DNA of 64,000 nt from Acinetobacter chengduensis (GCF_003664645.1 NZ_RCHC01000011.1:1-64000), one strand, 5' to 3'; shown: positions 9,894 to 19,332, counted from the first letter of the stretch. Notes: generated by a model from the sequence alone, not told the origin. Translations and numbers: made by a program.

Positions 9894-9946
9894 ACATTCT
9901 GCTATTACTCAAGTTTGCACAATAGCTACTCCCAAGTCGCTGGCTT

Positions 9947-10816
9947 ATGTGTAAAATCATCAACAATAAATCAGCGCCATCTAAATATAAAATCGCCATG
10001 ATCCATAATATTCATCATTTACACTGTGGCACTATGTGCCCCGTTTGTGGCCCGCTTTTTGGCCAATCAAGTTTAATGGCACATGTAGTCTGTCATTGTC
10101 TACTATTAGAAACCGACCAAGGCTTAGTGTTGGTTGATTCTGGGCTGGGCATGCAAGATTATTTACATACCGCACAGCGACTTGGCCGTCTTACAACGCG
10201 TATTGGCCGTATTGAAACAAATTTAGAGCTCTCTGCTATCGCTCAAATACAAAGGCTTGGTTTTCAAGCAAGCGATGTGAAACATATTTTGGTCTCACAT
10301 TTAGATTTCGATCATGCTGGTGGAATTTCAGACTTCCCTGCTGCAACCGTGCATGTGCTTTCAAGTGAATACAACGCCACTCAAAATTTAAAAGGCATTA
10401 AAAATCGGGCGCGCTATAAGCCACAACAGTTTAAGCAACATCGCTATTGGAATTTTATTGAGCCATTAAACGGTGAAGCTTGGTTTAATTTAAATCGCGT
10501 ACAAGGCTTCAACTTATTTCAAGATGAAATCTTACTTATTCCACTACCTGGCCATAGTGCAGGACATTGTGGGATTGCCATTCACCACAAGGATGGCTGG
10601 TTATTCTTTTGCGGTGATGCTTACTACTCGCATCTTGAATTAGATGGTCAGCATAATCTTCATACATTAAACCAATTGGAACGTGTATTTGCCTATGACA
10701 ATGCACAGCGCATACAAAACCTGAAAAAAATCCAACACCTCGCACAGCATGAATCAGATATTGACATTATTTGTGCACATGATCCTGTCGAATTGACACG
10801 GTATCTTCCACAATGA
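9947..10816 (+). CDS. Metallo-beta-lactamase-fold hydrolase, lactonase-like
   Basis: 289 residues. Metal ligands are visible: the signature SHLDFDHAGG (HxDxDH form, with Asp where classical members have the second His), a later GHSAGHCG histidine, FFCGDAYY aspartate and ICAHDP histidine. The early TMCPVCGPLFG segment resembles members of the MBL group that contains quorum-quenching N-acyl-homoserine lactonases, but the substrate cannot be read from sequence. No signal peptide, so probably cytoplasmic. An alternative start is the ATG at 9998. Its stop overlaps the start of the phosphatase lipoprotein gene (ATGA), so the two are coupled. Confidence 0.82.
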   Translation: MCKIINNKSAPSKYKIAMIHNIHHLHCGTMCPVCGPLFGQSSLMAHVVCHCLLLETDQGLVLVDSGLGMQDYLHTAQRLGRLTTRIGRIETNLELSAIAQIQRLGFQASDVKHILVSHLDFDHAGGISDFPAATVHVLSSEYNATQNLKGIKNRARYKPQQFKQHRYWNFIEPLNGEAWFNLNRVQGFNLFQDEILLIPLPGHSAGHCGIAIHHKDGWLFFCGDAYYSHLELDGQHNLHTLNQLERVFAYDNAQRIQNLKKIQHLAQHESDIDIICAHDPVELTRYLPQ

Positions 10817-11394
10817 ACATATTTTGTCGAATAAGCATGGTGCTCATCATCTCGATGAGCTCTGGATGTATGACTACAGCATCGTTGAATGAACAACAAC
10901 GGCCAAAACAATGGGCCACGGTGCTGGATCAAAAGACAAATCTTTATCAGGTCAGTCCTTGGCTATATCGCAGTGAACAACCTTCAAGAGATTTGATTCC
11001 AGCACTACAACACCATCAGATTCAAACCATTATTAACCTAAGAGCACGCGATACAGATACGCCGCAATTTTCACAGCAGGCTCTGAACTTGGTGCACGTT
11101 CCAATTCATACCTGGTCAATCTCACGAAATGACTTACTGCTCGTCATGAAACAGCTTCAAAAGGCACAAGCACAGCATCAAAATGTGCTAATCCATTGTT
11201 ATCACGGCTCAGACCGCACGGGTGCAAGTATTGCAATGTACCGAATTATTTTTGAGGATTGGTCTAAAGAAGAAGCTTTGGCAGAAATGAAATATGGTGG
11301 GTTTGGCTTCCACCCTATTTGGATCAATATTGAGACTTTATTTAGCCCTAATAATATAAGATGGATTCGTGAGCAACTCACGAATCCATCTTAA
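10813..11394 (+). CDS. Dual-specificity/tyrosine phosphatase-like lipoprotein
   Basis: 193 residues. The N-terminus is a lipoprotein signal with lipobox SSGC (Cys19), so the catalytic domain should face the periplasm. The phosphatase loop is complete: HCYHGSDRTG, catalytic Cys129 and Arg135 in CX5R, with a preceding segment VHVPIHTWSISR where the general acid would lie. This is the fold of bacterial dual-specificity phosphatases that act on phosphoproteins, phosphoinositides or polyphosphate-like substrates; the real substrate is unknown. It overlaps the upstream hydrolase gene by 4 bp. Confidence 0.83.
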   Translation: MNIFCRISMVLIISMSSGCMTTASLNEQQRPKQWATVLDQKTNLYQVSPWLYRSEQPSRDLIPALQHHQIQTIINLRARDTDTPQFSQQALNLVHVPIHTWSISRNDLLLVMKQLQKAQAQHQNVLIHCYHGSDRTGASIAMYRIIFEDWSKEEALAEMKYGGFGFHPIWINIETLFSPNNIRWIREQLTNPS

Positions 11395-11458
11395 AAATAA
11401 CGATAAGTTAATGTCAGGAGTCATCTGAATAGATCAGCGACAGCTACTAAAATTGATT

Positions 11459-12463
11459 TCAACGCTTGTCGAGTGGTACCCACTCAATCACCCAAGCAGA
11501 TTTCATACCTAAGCTGGCATCAGACGTGATCTTCTTACGTGCTGTATCGGCAGAATCACGGTCCTTAGATGGACCAACCATAATCCGTACACCTTTAGAG
11601 GTTGGGCTTTTAGTCACTTTAAAGCCTTTAGCTTTTAGCTTTGCGGCAAGGGCATCAGCATTGGCTTCATTGGCAGCCAAGGCCACTTGTACCATCCACT
11701 GTTTATCGCCATTTTCCAATAAATCACGCGCTTTTTCAGCTTCAGCTTTTTTCTTAGCTTCAGTCGCTTTACGTTTTGCTTCTGCTTCTTTTTTCTCAGC
11801 ATCAGCCTTACGTTTGGTTTCAGCCTCTTTCTTTTCAGCATCAGCTTTGCGCTTCGCTTCAGCTTCTTTCTTGTCTGCTTCCGCTTTACGTTTTGCCTCT
11901 GCTTCTTTTTTCGCCACTTCTGCTTTGTGCTTTTCAGCAGCTTGACGCTTTTCTTCAGCAGCTTTTTGAGTCGCAGTCGCTTTAGCTTGATCGGCCTGCT
12001 GTTGTGACTTCTGCTGATCTAACTTTTTTTGGGCCGCCAACTTTTCCTCAGCTAAACGCTTTTGTTTGGCTTGATCATCCTCGACCAATTCAGGTGGAAT
12101 GTTGTCTGAGCTTTGCTGTGCGGTACGGCGTGCATTTAAAGCGGCATATTCTTCTGCAGCTTTACGGGCTGCGTCTGCTTCAGCTTGTTGTTGCATTGCT
12201 AAAAACTCAGCTGCACGTGCTTCTTGTTCTGCAACTGATTTTTCACGCGCACGCTTTTGCTCTTCCAACAAACGTTTTTCTGTCGCAACATCTACGGTTA
12301 AACCCGCATCATTGGTTGCTTTATTTTGTTCAGAACTGGTTGTATCAGGCGTAACATTTCGATTTTGATGTATTTCTTCCTGCCCTTTTAGCAGCAGAGC
12401 AGCTAACAATACGCCACCCCCTAATAAAACAGCGCCACCCATCCAGCGTTGTTTGTTATTCAT
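11459..12463 (-). CDS. SPOR-domain membrane protein with lysine/alanine-rich repeat arm
   Basis: 334 residues from the ATG at 12463, which overlaps the folC stop as ATGA. One transmembrane helix near residues 8-24 anchors a long KA/E-rich coiled-coil arm, and a C-terminal SPOR domain (about the last 75 residues, QWMVQVALAANEANADAL onwards) should bind denuded septal peptidoglycan. The plan resembles the division protein DedD, whose gene sits beside folC in many gammaproteobacteria. The arm contains about four 13-residue units of the type KKEAEAKRKADAE, encoded by 39-bp tandem repeats. Confidence 0.85.
   Translation of the reverse strand: MNNKQRWMGGAVLLGGGVLLAALLLKGQEEIHQNRNVTPDTTSSEQNKATNDAGLTVDVATEKRLLEEQKRAREKSVAEQEARAAEFLAMQQQAEADAARKAAEEYAALNARRTAQQSSDNIPPELVEDDQAKQKRLAEEKLAAQKKLDQQKSQQQADQAKATATQKAAEEKRQAAEKHKAEVAKKEAEAKRKAEADKKEAEAKRKADAEKKEAETKRKADAEKKEAEAKRKATEAKKKAEAEKARDLLENGDKQWMVQVALAANEANADALAAKLKAKGFKVTKSPTSKGVRIMVGPSKDRDSADTARKKITSDASLGMKSAWVIEWVPLDKR
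11757..11912. repeat. Four 39-bp tandem repeat units inside the SPOR gene
   Basis: The coiled-coil arm is built of about four consecutive 13-codon units (KKEAEAKRKAEAD, KKEAEAKRKADAE, KKEAETKRKADAE, KKEAEAKRKATEA). The DNA units differ at synonymous positions, so they are diverged but still alignable. Boundaries are approximate. Confidence 0.7.
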
Positions 12464-13746
12464 TGACATTCTTCCAAATACTCCCATACCGCTTCCAAGG
12501 TATGAAAAGAACCACATACCATAATCAGCTGATTATTTTTTGTTTCATCCAGCGCTGATTGAAAAGCTGTTTTTATGCTATCGAAATGCTGTACGTTCAA
12601 TCCCTGTAGCGCATCGTCCAGCTGTTCGATACTTGCTGCCCGAGCTACAGTTAATGGAGCAATCTTCCACATTGAAACAGAGTTTTTCAATAGGTTAGCG
12701 ACAGATTTTATATCTTTATCGCCTAACATTGAAAAAACACCGATGACTTCAGTGTACTGTTTATTGTATTGCATGAATTTTCGCAATTGATTTAACAAAA
12801 ATTCAACGCCGTGCGGATTATGTCCCGCATCAAATATCACTGTTTTTCCCGCAATTTCACGGGCTTCAAATCGTCCCTGTAATTGTGCATTTTGTATGCC
12901 TGCGACCAAGGCTTCTTGTGTAACGTTTAAGCCACTTAGCAATACTGCGGCCACGGCAGTCGAGATATTTTCTAAAGCTAACTTCCCGACAGGTAACTTA
13001 AGCGTGGTTCCTGCAGAAGCAAATGACCAGGTTTGGCCATCTTCATGATCTTGATAAAAATAATCACGATTCACCGCGAATAACTGTGCGTTACAACTGT
13101 TTGCTTTGTCTTGAATCGCTTGTGGTAAGATTTGTTGTCCACCAAAAATTACTGGAATATTCGGACGAATAATACCTGCTTTTTCAAACGCAATTTTTTC
13201 AATGGTATCGCCCAGCCAATCCGTATGATCTAGGCCAATATTGGTAATGACGGCAACATCTGGCTCAATGACATTAACGACATCGAGACGGCCACCTAAA
13301 CCAACCTCAAGTACCCATACATCACAGGCCTGCGCTTTAAAAATCACAAAGGCTGCAAGCGTGGTCGCTTCAAAAAAAGACAATGATAAATCACATGCGC
13401 GACGTGCTTGATCCACAGCAACAAAAGCATCGATCAACGATTGATCGTCGACTTCTTTGCCTTGAAGCTTAACGCGTTCATTGAAGCGGTAAATATGTGG
13501 CGATTGGTAAAGACCAACTTTATACCCTTGCGCATTTAATATGGCTGCTAAAGTTGTCGTTGTTGAGCCTTTACCATTGGTTCCTGCAACGGTAAGTACT
13601 TTTGCATCAGGGCGTGTAACACCCAAATACTCAGCAACAGGGATGACCCGTTCTAGGCCTAAATCAATCCCTGTAACGTGAACATGGCCCCAATAATCGA
13701 GCCATGTGTTTAAAGAATCTGTTGCAAGAGGTGCTGGTGTGTTCAA
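12460..13746 (-). CDS. folC: Bifunctional dihydrofolate synthase / folylpolyglutamate synthase FolC
   Basis: A 428-residue ligase that adds glutamate to dihydropteroate and then to reduced folates. The ATP-binding loop is TVAGTNGKGST (Gly-rich part at 55-61), and the downstream HTDWLG and GRLD segments fit the Mur-ligase-like fold. The start is an unusual TTG at 13746 that overlaps the accD stop as TTGA, so initiation probably depends on translational coupling. The folC stop in turn overlaps the SPOR gene start. Confidence 0.95.
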   Translation of the reverse strand: MNTPAPLATDSLNTWLDYWGHVHVTGIDLGLERVIPVAEYLGVTRPDAKVLTVAGTNGKGSTTTTLAAILNAQGYKVGLYQSPHIYRFNERVKLQGKEVDDQSLIDAFVAVDQARRACDLSLSFFEATTLAAFVIFKAQACDVWVLEVGLGGRLDVVNVIEPDVAVITNIGLDHTDWLGDTIEKIAFEKAGIIRPNIPVIFGGQQILPQAIQDKANSCNAQLFAVNRDYFYQDHEDGQTWSFASAGTTLKLPVGKLALENISTAVAAVLLSGLNVTQEALVAGIQNAQLQGRFEAREIAGKTVIFDAGHNPHGVEFLLNQLRKFMQYNKQYTEVIGVFSMLGDKDIKSVANLLKNSVSMWKIAPLTVARAASIEQLDDALQGLNVQHFDSIKTAFQSALDETKNNQLIMVCGSFHTLEAVWEYLEECQ

Positions 13747-14639
13747 GGCAAGTTCATCAGTTTCGCGACAATACGGTAAACTGTATCACGTAATGCGTGA
13801 CGGTGAACAATTTGATCGATTACACCATGATCAAGCAAGTATTCTGCACGCTGGAACGGTTCTTCCAATTTTTCACGTACTGTTTGCTCAATCACACGCT
13901 TACCCGCAAAGCCGATCATCGCTTTTGGTTCAGCTAAGTGAACATCGCCTAACATTGCTAAAGATGCCGTTACACCACCGTACACAGGATGCGTTAATAC
14001 CACCAAGTACGGTAAGCCTGCATCTTTCATTTTTTGAATAGCTGCAGATGTACGTGCCATTTGCATCAATGACAGCATGCCTTCTTGCATACGTGCACCG
14101 CCAGAAGCTGCGAAGCACACCAAAGGTTGATTCAACTCAATTGCACGTTCAGCTGCTTGTACAAAACGATCACCTACAACCGTCCCCATTGAACCGCCCA
14201 TAAAGTCAAATTCAAAAGCACATGCCAACAATGGGATGCCTTTGAGTAAGCCTTGCATGACAACTAGCGCTTCAGTTTCGCCAGTTTTCTTCTGAGCTTC
14301 AGCCATACGCTCTGGATATGGTTTGCTGTCTACAAAACCGAGGGGGTCTTTTGCAGCAAACTCTTGGCCTAATTCTACTTGTACTTGATCAAAAAACCAG
14401 TTCAAACGATCACGTGCTTTCATGCGTAAATGTTCATCGCACTGCGGACAAACATAAGCATTAAATGACATTGCAGTACGTGTTACTAAGGCATGACACT
14501 CAGGACATTCGATCGTTGGCTCAGTAAAAGTCGCTTTTAATGTCTGTTGTTCATCTGGCACATGAATGCCAGGTACACCACGATCTGTCCACGGCGTAGC
14601 CGGGCTTAACGTTTTCCCTGTTTTGACGTCTTGACTCAT
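13743..14639 (-). CDS. accD: Acetyl-CoA carboxylase carboxyltransferase subunit beta AccD
   Basis: A 298-residue subunit that with AccA transfers the carboxyl group from carboxybiotin to acetyl-CoA, the first step of fatty acid synthesis. The N-terminal zinc ribbon has cysteines at 45, 48, 64 and 67 (CPECH, CPQC). The carboxyltransferase core includes [12 protein letters not shown] and [10 protein letters not shown]. The start ATG overlaps the trpA stop (ATGA) and the stop overlaps the folC TTG start, so trpA-accD-folC-SPOR form one chain. Confidence 0.97.
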   Translation of the reverse strand: MSQDVKTGKTLSPATPWTDRGVPGIHVPDEQQTLKATFTEPTIECPECHALVTRTAMSFNAYVCPQCDEHLRMKARDRLNWFFDQVQVELGQEFAAKDPLGFVDSKPYPERMAEAQKKTGETEALVVMQGLLKGIPLLACAFEFDFMGGSMGTVVGDRFVQAAERAIELNQPLVCFAASGGARMQEGMLSLMQMARTSAAIQKMKDAGLPYLVVLTHPVYGGVTASLAMLGDVHLAEPKAMIGFAGKRVIEQTVREKLEEPFQRAEYLLDHGVIDQIVHRHALRDTVYRIVAKLMNLP

Positions 14640-15439
14640 ACTAACTCATCGAGCGCTGCTCGAAGCTCCTTCACTTTATTCACCGTTGCAATTACGGCTT
14701 GTTCTGGCGCTAAGCTGGCAAATTGCTTCACAAAAGCACTACCGACAATTACGGCATCCGCAACTGCACCCATTGCTTTCGCAGAGGCTGCATCACTAAT
14801 ACCGAAACCAACACCCACTGGTACATCAGTGGCAGCTTTGATTTTCTGAATACGGTTGGCAGCTTCAGACACATCTAAAGTTGCAGCACCCGTTACCCCT
14901 TTCAACGATACATAGTAAACAAAACCGCTAGCTTGTTTTACTACGTGCTGAATTCGCTCATCAGTTGAAGTCGGTGCAAGCAAGAAAATTTGATCCATAT
15001 CGTATTTCTTCAATACTTCGTCCAAATCTTTTGCTTCTTCTGGTGGCAAATCAACCAACAGAATACCGTCTACACCACAGTCATGTGCATAAGCCACAAA
15101 TTTTTCATAGCCAATCACTTCAACTGGGTTTAAGTAGCCCATCAAAACCACAGGTGTTTCTGTGTCTTTTTGACGGAATTCTTTTACCATATTGAGTGCA
15201 TCAAGCGTATTTGTGCCACCTGCTAAAGCGCGTTCTGCGGCTAAAGCAATCACTGGGCCATCGGCCATAGGGTCAGAAAAAGGAAGTCCCAATTCAATCA
15301 CATCTACGCCCGCATCGACCATTTGATGAAGCAACGGTACAGTTACATGCGGATGTGGATCACCTGCCATAACATAAGAAACCAAAGCTTTGCGCTGTTG
15401 AGATTTAAGCGCTCCGAATCGTGCAGCTAGACGTGACAT
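14636..15439 (-). CDS. trpA: Tryptophan synthase alpha chain TrpA
   Basis: A 267-residue subunit that cleaves indole-3-glycerol phosphate to indole, which is passed to TrpB. The start at 15439 ([13 protein letters not shown]) is preceded by AAGGAAAG and gives the catalytic pair at the standard numbers: Glu49 in ELGLPFSDP and Asp60. An upstream in-frame start at 15493 is not needed. It heads the trpA-accD-folC-SPOR chain and is separated from trpFB by more than 6 kb of unrelated genes. Confidence 0.97.
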   Translation of the reverse strand: MSRLAARFGALKSQQRKALVSYVMAGDPHPHVTVPLLHQMVDAGVDVIELGLPFSDPMADGPVIALAAERALAGGTNTLDALNMVKEFRQKDTETPVVLMGYLNPVEVIGYEKFVAYAHDCGVDGILLVDLPPEEAKDLDEVLKKYDMDQIFLLAPTSTDERIQHVVKQASGFVYYVSLKGVTGAATLDVSEAANRIQKIKAATDVPVGVGFGISDAASAKAMGAVADAVIVGSAFVKQFASLAPEQAVIATVNKVKELRAALDELV

Positions 15440-15799
15440 AGAGATAACTTTCCTTGAATGGTTCAAAACTGTTTTGGCTTTGCAGAAATACAAGACTCCA
15501 TTGCATTGTAACGCTATTTTTCACCCCTTGAATAGGGTGACAACGGTTATGCTTGCATTTCTAACTTCGCGCAAATATCCAGAAAAGCCTGAAAGCATCA
15601 TTTACGGTTATTTCGTTTTTTTTCACAATGATCAAAGATGCCTAATTTTAGGAAATTAAAAAATCTTAAGATTTTAGATAAACTTAATTTTATTGCTAAA
15701 AAAACGATATAAATAACAGGTTTAGCATTTACATTTAAATTTTCTGAAATTGCAAAACCTGCTCTATACTAGTTGCATTGTTTATTTTTTTTATCTCCT
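15440..15799. other. Divergent intergenic region between trpA and the NhaC-type gene
   Basis: It holds no supported gene. For trpA (minus) there is a candidate -10 TACAAT at 15510-15505; on the same strand CACCC/GGGTG (15522-15540) can form a small hairpin upstream. For the plus-strand gene a TATACT element lies at 15765-15770, without a good -35. I see no leader peptide or tryptophan-codon attenuator in front of trpA. Confidence 0.4.
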
Positions 15800-17146
15800 A
15801 TGACCACCCTCTCCTCAGGAAAAGTGCAGGCACGTGCCATTGCACTGCTTCCTCTTATTGTTTTTTTGGCCGTATTTTTAGGCAGTGGTATTTACCACAC
15901 GCTCATTGGCACCGAGTTTGCCTTTTATCAAGTCAAAGCGCCTGTTGCTGCGCTTCCCGCAGTTTTGGTCGCTATTTTAATGTACCGTGGCAAACTCAAT
16001 GCCAGTATTGATGAGTTTTTAAAAGGTGCCAGCCACCCCAACCTCATTTTAATGTTTATGGTGTTTATGTTGGCAGGTGCTTTTGCCAGTGTGAGTAGTA
16101 GCATTGGGAGTGTAGAAGCTACAGTACAATTTGGTTTATCGATCATTCCACCGAGCTTTATCTTGCCTATGCTGTTTGTGATTGCAGCATTTGTTGCCAC
16201 AGCCATGGGCACATCTATGGGCACCATTGCTGCTTGTGCACCGATTGCCTTTGGTTTTAGCCATGCAACCGATATTCCTGTCGTCTATGCAATAGGTGCT
16301 GTGGTTGGTGGCGCAATGTTTGGCGATAATCTATCGATGATTTCGGACACCACCATTGCTGCAACCAGCAGTTTAAAGGTACAACTGCGTGACAAATTCC
16401 GTGTCAATGTTTGGATTGCAGTTCCTGCATCTATTGTCAGTTTGATAATTTATATATTGCTCAGTGGTAGTGCTCAAACCATTGCAGTGAAAGACTATAA
16501 CGCATGGTTAATGCTTCCTTATGTGGCCGTATTTATTCTGGCATTTAGTCGCTTACATGTACTGGCCGTATTAAGTATTGGCGTGATTTTATCGGGTCTC
16601 ATGGGGCTTATCATTAAGCCAGATTTTAACTTTTTGAGCCTAAACAATGCGATTTACGATGGTTTTATCGGCATGTTTGAAGTGGCCTTGCTTTCCATGT
16701 TTTTAGGTGGCCTCTCTGCCATTATGCAACGTGAAGGTGGCCTCGAATGGCTTATTCAGCGTATTTACAGCATGACACGTCTGCTTAAAGTGGGACAGCA
16801 ACGTGCAGGTGAAATTGGCATTAGCTTCTTGGTGGTGTTTTCTAACTTCTTTGTGGCCAATAATACCGTAGCGATTATTCTTTCTGGTGATATGGCCCGT
16901 GAAGTTGCCAAAGAGTATGGCGTAGATCCTAAACGCGCGGCTGCCTTAATGGATATTTTCTCTTGTGTGGTACAAGGCTTAATTCCATACGGGGCACAAT
17001 TACTACTTGCCTGCTCTATTGTAAAAATCTCACCTATTGAGTTAATCAGCTCAATTTACTACTGCTGGATATTGGGTATATTCGCAATTCTGGCTATTAT
17101 TTTTCGTTATCCACAACTAAAAACTCGCGAACCTTCAACACCATAA
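15800..17146 (+). CDS. NhaC-family Na+/H+ antiporter-like membrane protein
   Basis: 448 residues with about eleven hydrophobic segments, an inner-membrane transporter. The ATG at 15800 is preferred to a TTG at 15773. Features of the NhaC/YuiF group are seen: ATAMGTSMGTIAACAPIA in the middle of the chain, GGAMFGDNLSMISDTTIAATS with its conserved acidic residues, and the late segment SNFFVANNTVAIILSG. Known members exchange Na+ for H+, and some carry organic acids, so the ion cannot be fixed here. It stands alone, with a strong terminator between it and the convergent AraC gene. Confidence 0.8.
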   Translation: MTTLSSGKVQARAIALLPLIVFLAVFLGSGIYHTLIGTEFAFYQVKAPVAALPAVLVAILMYRGKLNASIDEFLKGASHPNLILMFMVFMLAGAFASVSSSIGSVEATVQFGLSIIPPSFILPMLFVIAAFVATAMGTSMGTIAACAPIAFGFSHATDIPVVYAIGAVVGGAMFGDNLSMISDTTIAATSSLKVQLRDKFRVNVWIAVPASIVSLIIYILLSGSAQTIAVKDYNAWLMLPYVAVFILAFSRLHVLAVLSIGVILSGLMGLIIKPDFNFLSLNNAIYDGFIGMFEVALLSMFLGGLSAIMQREGGLEWLIQRIYSMTRLLKVGQQRAGEIGISFLVVFSNFFVANNTVAIILSGDMAREVAKEYGVDPKRAAALMDIFSCVVQGLIPYGAQLLLACSIVKISPIELISSIYYCWILGIFAILAIIFRYPQLKTREPSTP

Positions 17147-17164
17147 GCATTAAAAAATAAGTTT

Positions 17165-17191
17165 AAGCGGTCTTTCGAGACCGCTTTTTTT
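17165..17191 (+). terminator. Terminator of the NhaC-type gene
   Basis: A 9-bp stem AAGCGGTCT / AGACCGCTT closed by TTCG and followed by a T run. It reaches to the convergent AraC-gene stop. Confidence 0.88.
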
Positions 17192-18230
17192 ATAAGTCAC
17201 TCGATAATAACTTCAATGCTTTACGGCGCTGTAATAAGGTTTGGCCTGTGTAGCTTTTATACGCACGCGCCAATGCCGACTGATCTGAATAGCCCAGTTG
17301 TAGCGCGATGTCTAGCAAGCTTAAAGGCTGTAATAGCAATTGCTCGATGCGTTTCATACGTTCAATTTCTAAAACTTTTTTAAATGAACTGTCTGCCTCT
17401 GCAAGTTGGCGTTGTAAGGTACGCACCGAGGTATATAGCTCATCGGCAATTTGTTCTATTTTTGGGGCCTGTGCGTACTGCTTTAAGTACTGTGCAATAT
17501 GCAGATGCAATTGCTGCTCTATATTTTCGATACGAGGTTTAGAGGCAATAGCGTCTTCGGCCTGCTTGAGTAATAATTGCATCAGCGATGGATCGGCAAG
17601 TGCTGACTTAACATCTAAACTCGCACTATTTAATACAAAAGCATACTCAGAATGTTCAAATTCAATTTTACAGCCAAAGAATTTTTCATAATGGAACCGC
17701 GCCATTTGCTGTGCATGCGCAAACTTCATGCAGTTAAGTACTAATGATGCTGGAAAGATTTGCTTGGCCAAATGTGCCATACATGCAGTTGTAAGCTCAT
17801 TCACCAAAGCATATTTAGCATCATGCATCGGCCAAGTTAAATAAAACTCATCTCCAACATAAGACAGCTGCATGGGAGTAATGTCTACACCATCAATCAC
17901 CAAGCGGCTAAATTTCATAATATATTGCAAAGCTTCGGCCACGCTATTCGAACGAGTAGCCATATAACCCAATACACCAAAATGCTCAGGTCGTATCAGC
18001 TCCGCCATTTCAAAGACTAAATTTGGACAGTTCAGCTCTTGTTGAGTGGCTTGCATTACCGTATTAAAAAAAGTGTATGGCGACTGAGAATCAATCGGCT
18101 GACTTAATACATGGTCTAGCTGTGAAATGTACGGCGCGATGCTGTCCAAGTGTTGGTAATCCAGCCCTTGGCTAAGCAAATACATCTTCCACAACTGATA
18201 ATAACCATTGGGTATGTGCAATTCATTCAT
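17190..18230 (-). CDS. AraC-family transcriptional regulator
   Basis: 346 residues. The N-terminal two thirds match the ligand-binding part of OruR/ArgR-like AraC regulators (Arabinose_bd type; FGVLGYMATRS near residue 80). The C-terminal 100 residues contain two helix-turn-helix units, IEQIADELYTSVRTLQRQL and LLDIALQLGYSDQSALARAY, followed by the typical YTGQTLLQRR. It is divergent from the metal-dependent hydrolase gene at 18379; with only 148 bp between them, it probably controls that gene and itself. The ligand is unknown. Confidence 0.9.
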   Translation of the reverse strand: MNELHIPNGYYQLWKMYLLSQGLDYQHLDSIAPYISQLDHVLSQPIDSQSPYTFFNTVMQATQQELNCPNLVFEMAELIRPEHFGVLGYMATRSNSVAEALQYIMKFSRLVIDGVDITPMQLSYVGDEFYLTWPMHDAKYALVNELTTACMAHLAKQIFPASLVLNCMKFAHAQQMARFHYEKFFGCKIEFEHSEYAFVLNSASLDVKSALADPSLMQLLLKQAEDAIASKPRIENIEQQLHLHIAQYLKQYAQAPKIEQIADELYTSVRTLQRQLAEADSSFKKVLEIERMKRIEQLLLQPLSLLDIALQLGYSDQSALARAYKSYTGQTLLQRRKALKLLSSDL

Positions 18231-18258
18231 CAGATCGCGCCTTATTTTTATTTTGTCA

Positions 18259-18321
18259 TTTTGACATTCTAAATTTTCACTTTGGCGTTAAATGTATAAA
18301 AATTGGCAAGTAGTGTCAAAA
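18259..18321. promoter_or_regulatory. Candidate operator pair between the AraC gene and the hydrolase gene
   Basis: TTTTGACA (18259-18266) and its exact reverse complement TGTCAAAA (18314-18321) lie 55 bp apart in the divergent intergenic region. The spacing is about five helical turns, which suits a looping or bipartite regulator. This is inference only. Confidence 0.3.
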
Positions 18322-18378
18322 CTTTGTGCTTTTTATTCGACATAATGCAAACATGAAAGGCTATAACAGTAAAAAAAT

Positions 18379-19248
18379 ATGAATGCGATAGTCCAAGTTA
18401 ACCCTGTAGTGCGCACTAAATTGAATTTCAAATTAGAAGAAATTCCACGTTTTTGGTTTGGTGGTGATCCCTTCCTCACACGTATGTTTGATGCACTGAG
18501 CCTGACCTTTCCTGATGGTGAGCGCTATTTTATTGAGTCTGTGCGTTTGTTTCGCGACAAAATTGAAGACCCAGACCTGCAACAACGCGTAGCAGATTTT
18601 ATTCGCCAAGAGGCGCAACACGGCATAGCACACGACAAAATGAACCAGCTGATGAAACAGCAAGGTATGCCTGTAGATGCATTTATTCGACGCTTAAATA
18701 AAATTTTTAAGTTTGAGTTGAGCCAGCGCTCTGCAGAATACAATATCGCCATGACAGCTTCTGCTGAGCATTTAACAGCACTGATGGCAGAGACCTTTTG
18801 TAGCCGAAAAGAAGTCTTACAAGAAGCGCATCCTTATGTGCGTGCACTATTTATTTGGCATGCCATTGAGGAAATGGAACACCGTGATGTGGCCTTTGAT
18901 GTCATGAAAGATGTTGCGAATGTGGATGAAAACCTACGTAAATTTACCTTGGTGTGGACCAGCGCACTCATGACGGGCTTTACGCTATATCGTGCCAATG
19001 TGATGTTAAAACACGATGGTTTTAGCTTAGGAGAACGTCTGAAGTTAAATATAAAGGGCTTACCTTGGTTCTTTGGCAAAAAAGGCACATTAACTCGAAT
19101 GAGCAAGCCGTATAGAGATTGGTTTAAGTCAGATTTTCATCCGAGCCAACACCCGATCGTGAATAACTACGATCTATGGCTAAAAACATTTGAAGAAACG
19201 CAAGATCCGATTCAAGCGGCTGAAGTGTTCTGGCAGGCTGCTCAATAG
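18379..19248 (+). CDS. Predicted metal-dependent hydrolase (PF10118-type)
   Basis: 289 residues, soluble and mostly helical. Candidate metal ligands appear in two helix pairs: FIRQEAQHGIAHDKMN and WHAIEEMEHRDVAFDV, an ExxH plus EExxH arrangement like a ferritin-type di-metal site. The family is often encoded beside AraC regulators, as here, where the regulator is divergent. The reaction is unknown. A good terminator follows. Confidence 0.8.
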   Translation: MNAIVQVNPVVRTKLNFKLEEIPRFWFGGDPFLTRMFDALSLTFPDGERYFIESVRLFRDKIEDPDLQQRVADFIRQEAQHGIAHDKMNQLMKQQGMPVDAFIRRLNKIFKFELSQRSAEYNIAMTASAEHLTALMAETFCSRKEVLQEAHPYVRALFIWHAIEEMEHRDVAFDVMKDVANVDENLRKFTLVWTSALMTGFTLYRANVMLKHDGFSLGERLKLNIKGLPWFFGKKGTLTRMSKPYRDWFKSDFHPSQHPIVNNYDLWLKTFEETQDPIQAAEVFWQAAQ

Positions 19249-19277
19249 CTTTTAAATCACTCAGCTATGAATAGTGA

Positions 19278-19304
19278 AAGCCGTATCCGCGATACGGCTT
19301 TTTT
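19278..19304 (+). terminator. Terminator of the metal-dependent hydrolase gene
   Basis: A 10-bp stem AAGCCGTATC / GATACGGCTT with a 3-nt loop, then a T run. Confidence 0.88.
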
Positions 19305-19332
19305 ATGCATATTGAAATATTTAAGTTAAGCA

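Noticed and set aside
11466..12368. Long plus-strand frames opposite the SPOR gene
   Set aside because: They are antisense shadows of a repetitive KAE-rich coding sequence, so low-complexity Ser/Ala/Leu translations are expected.
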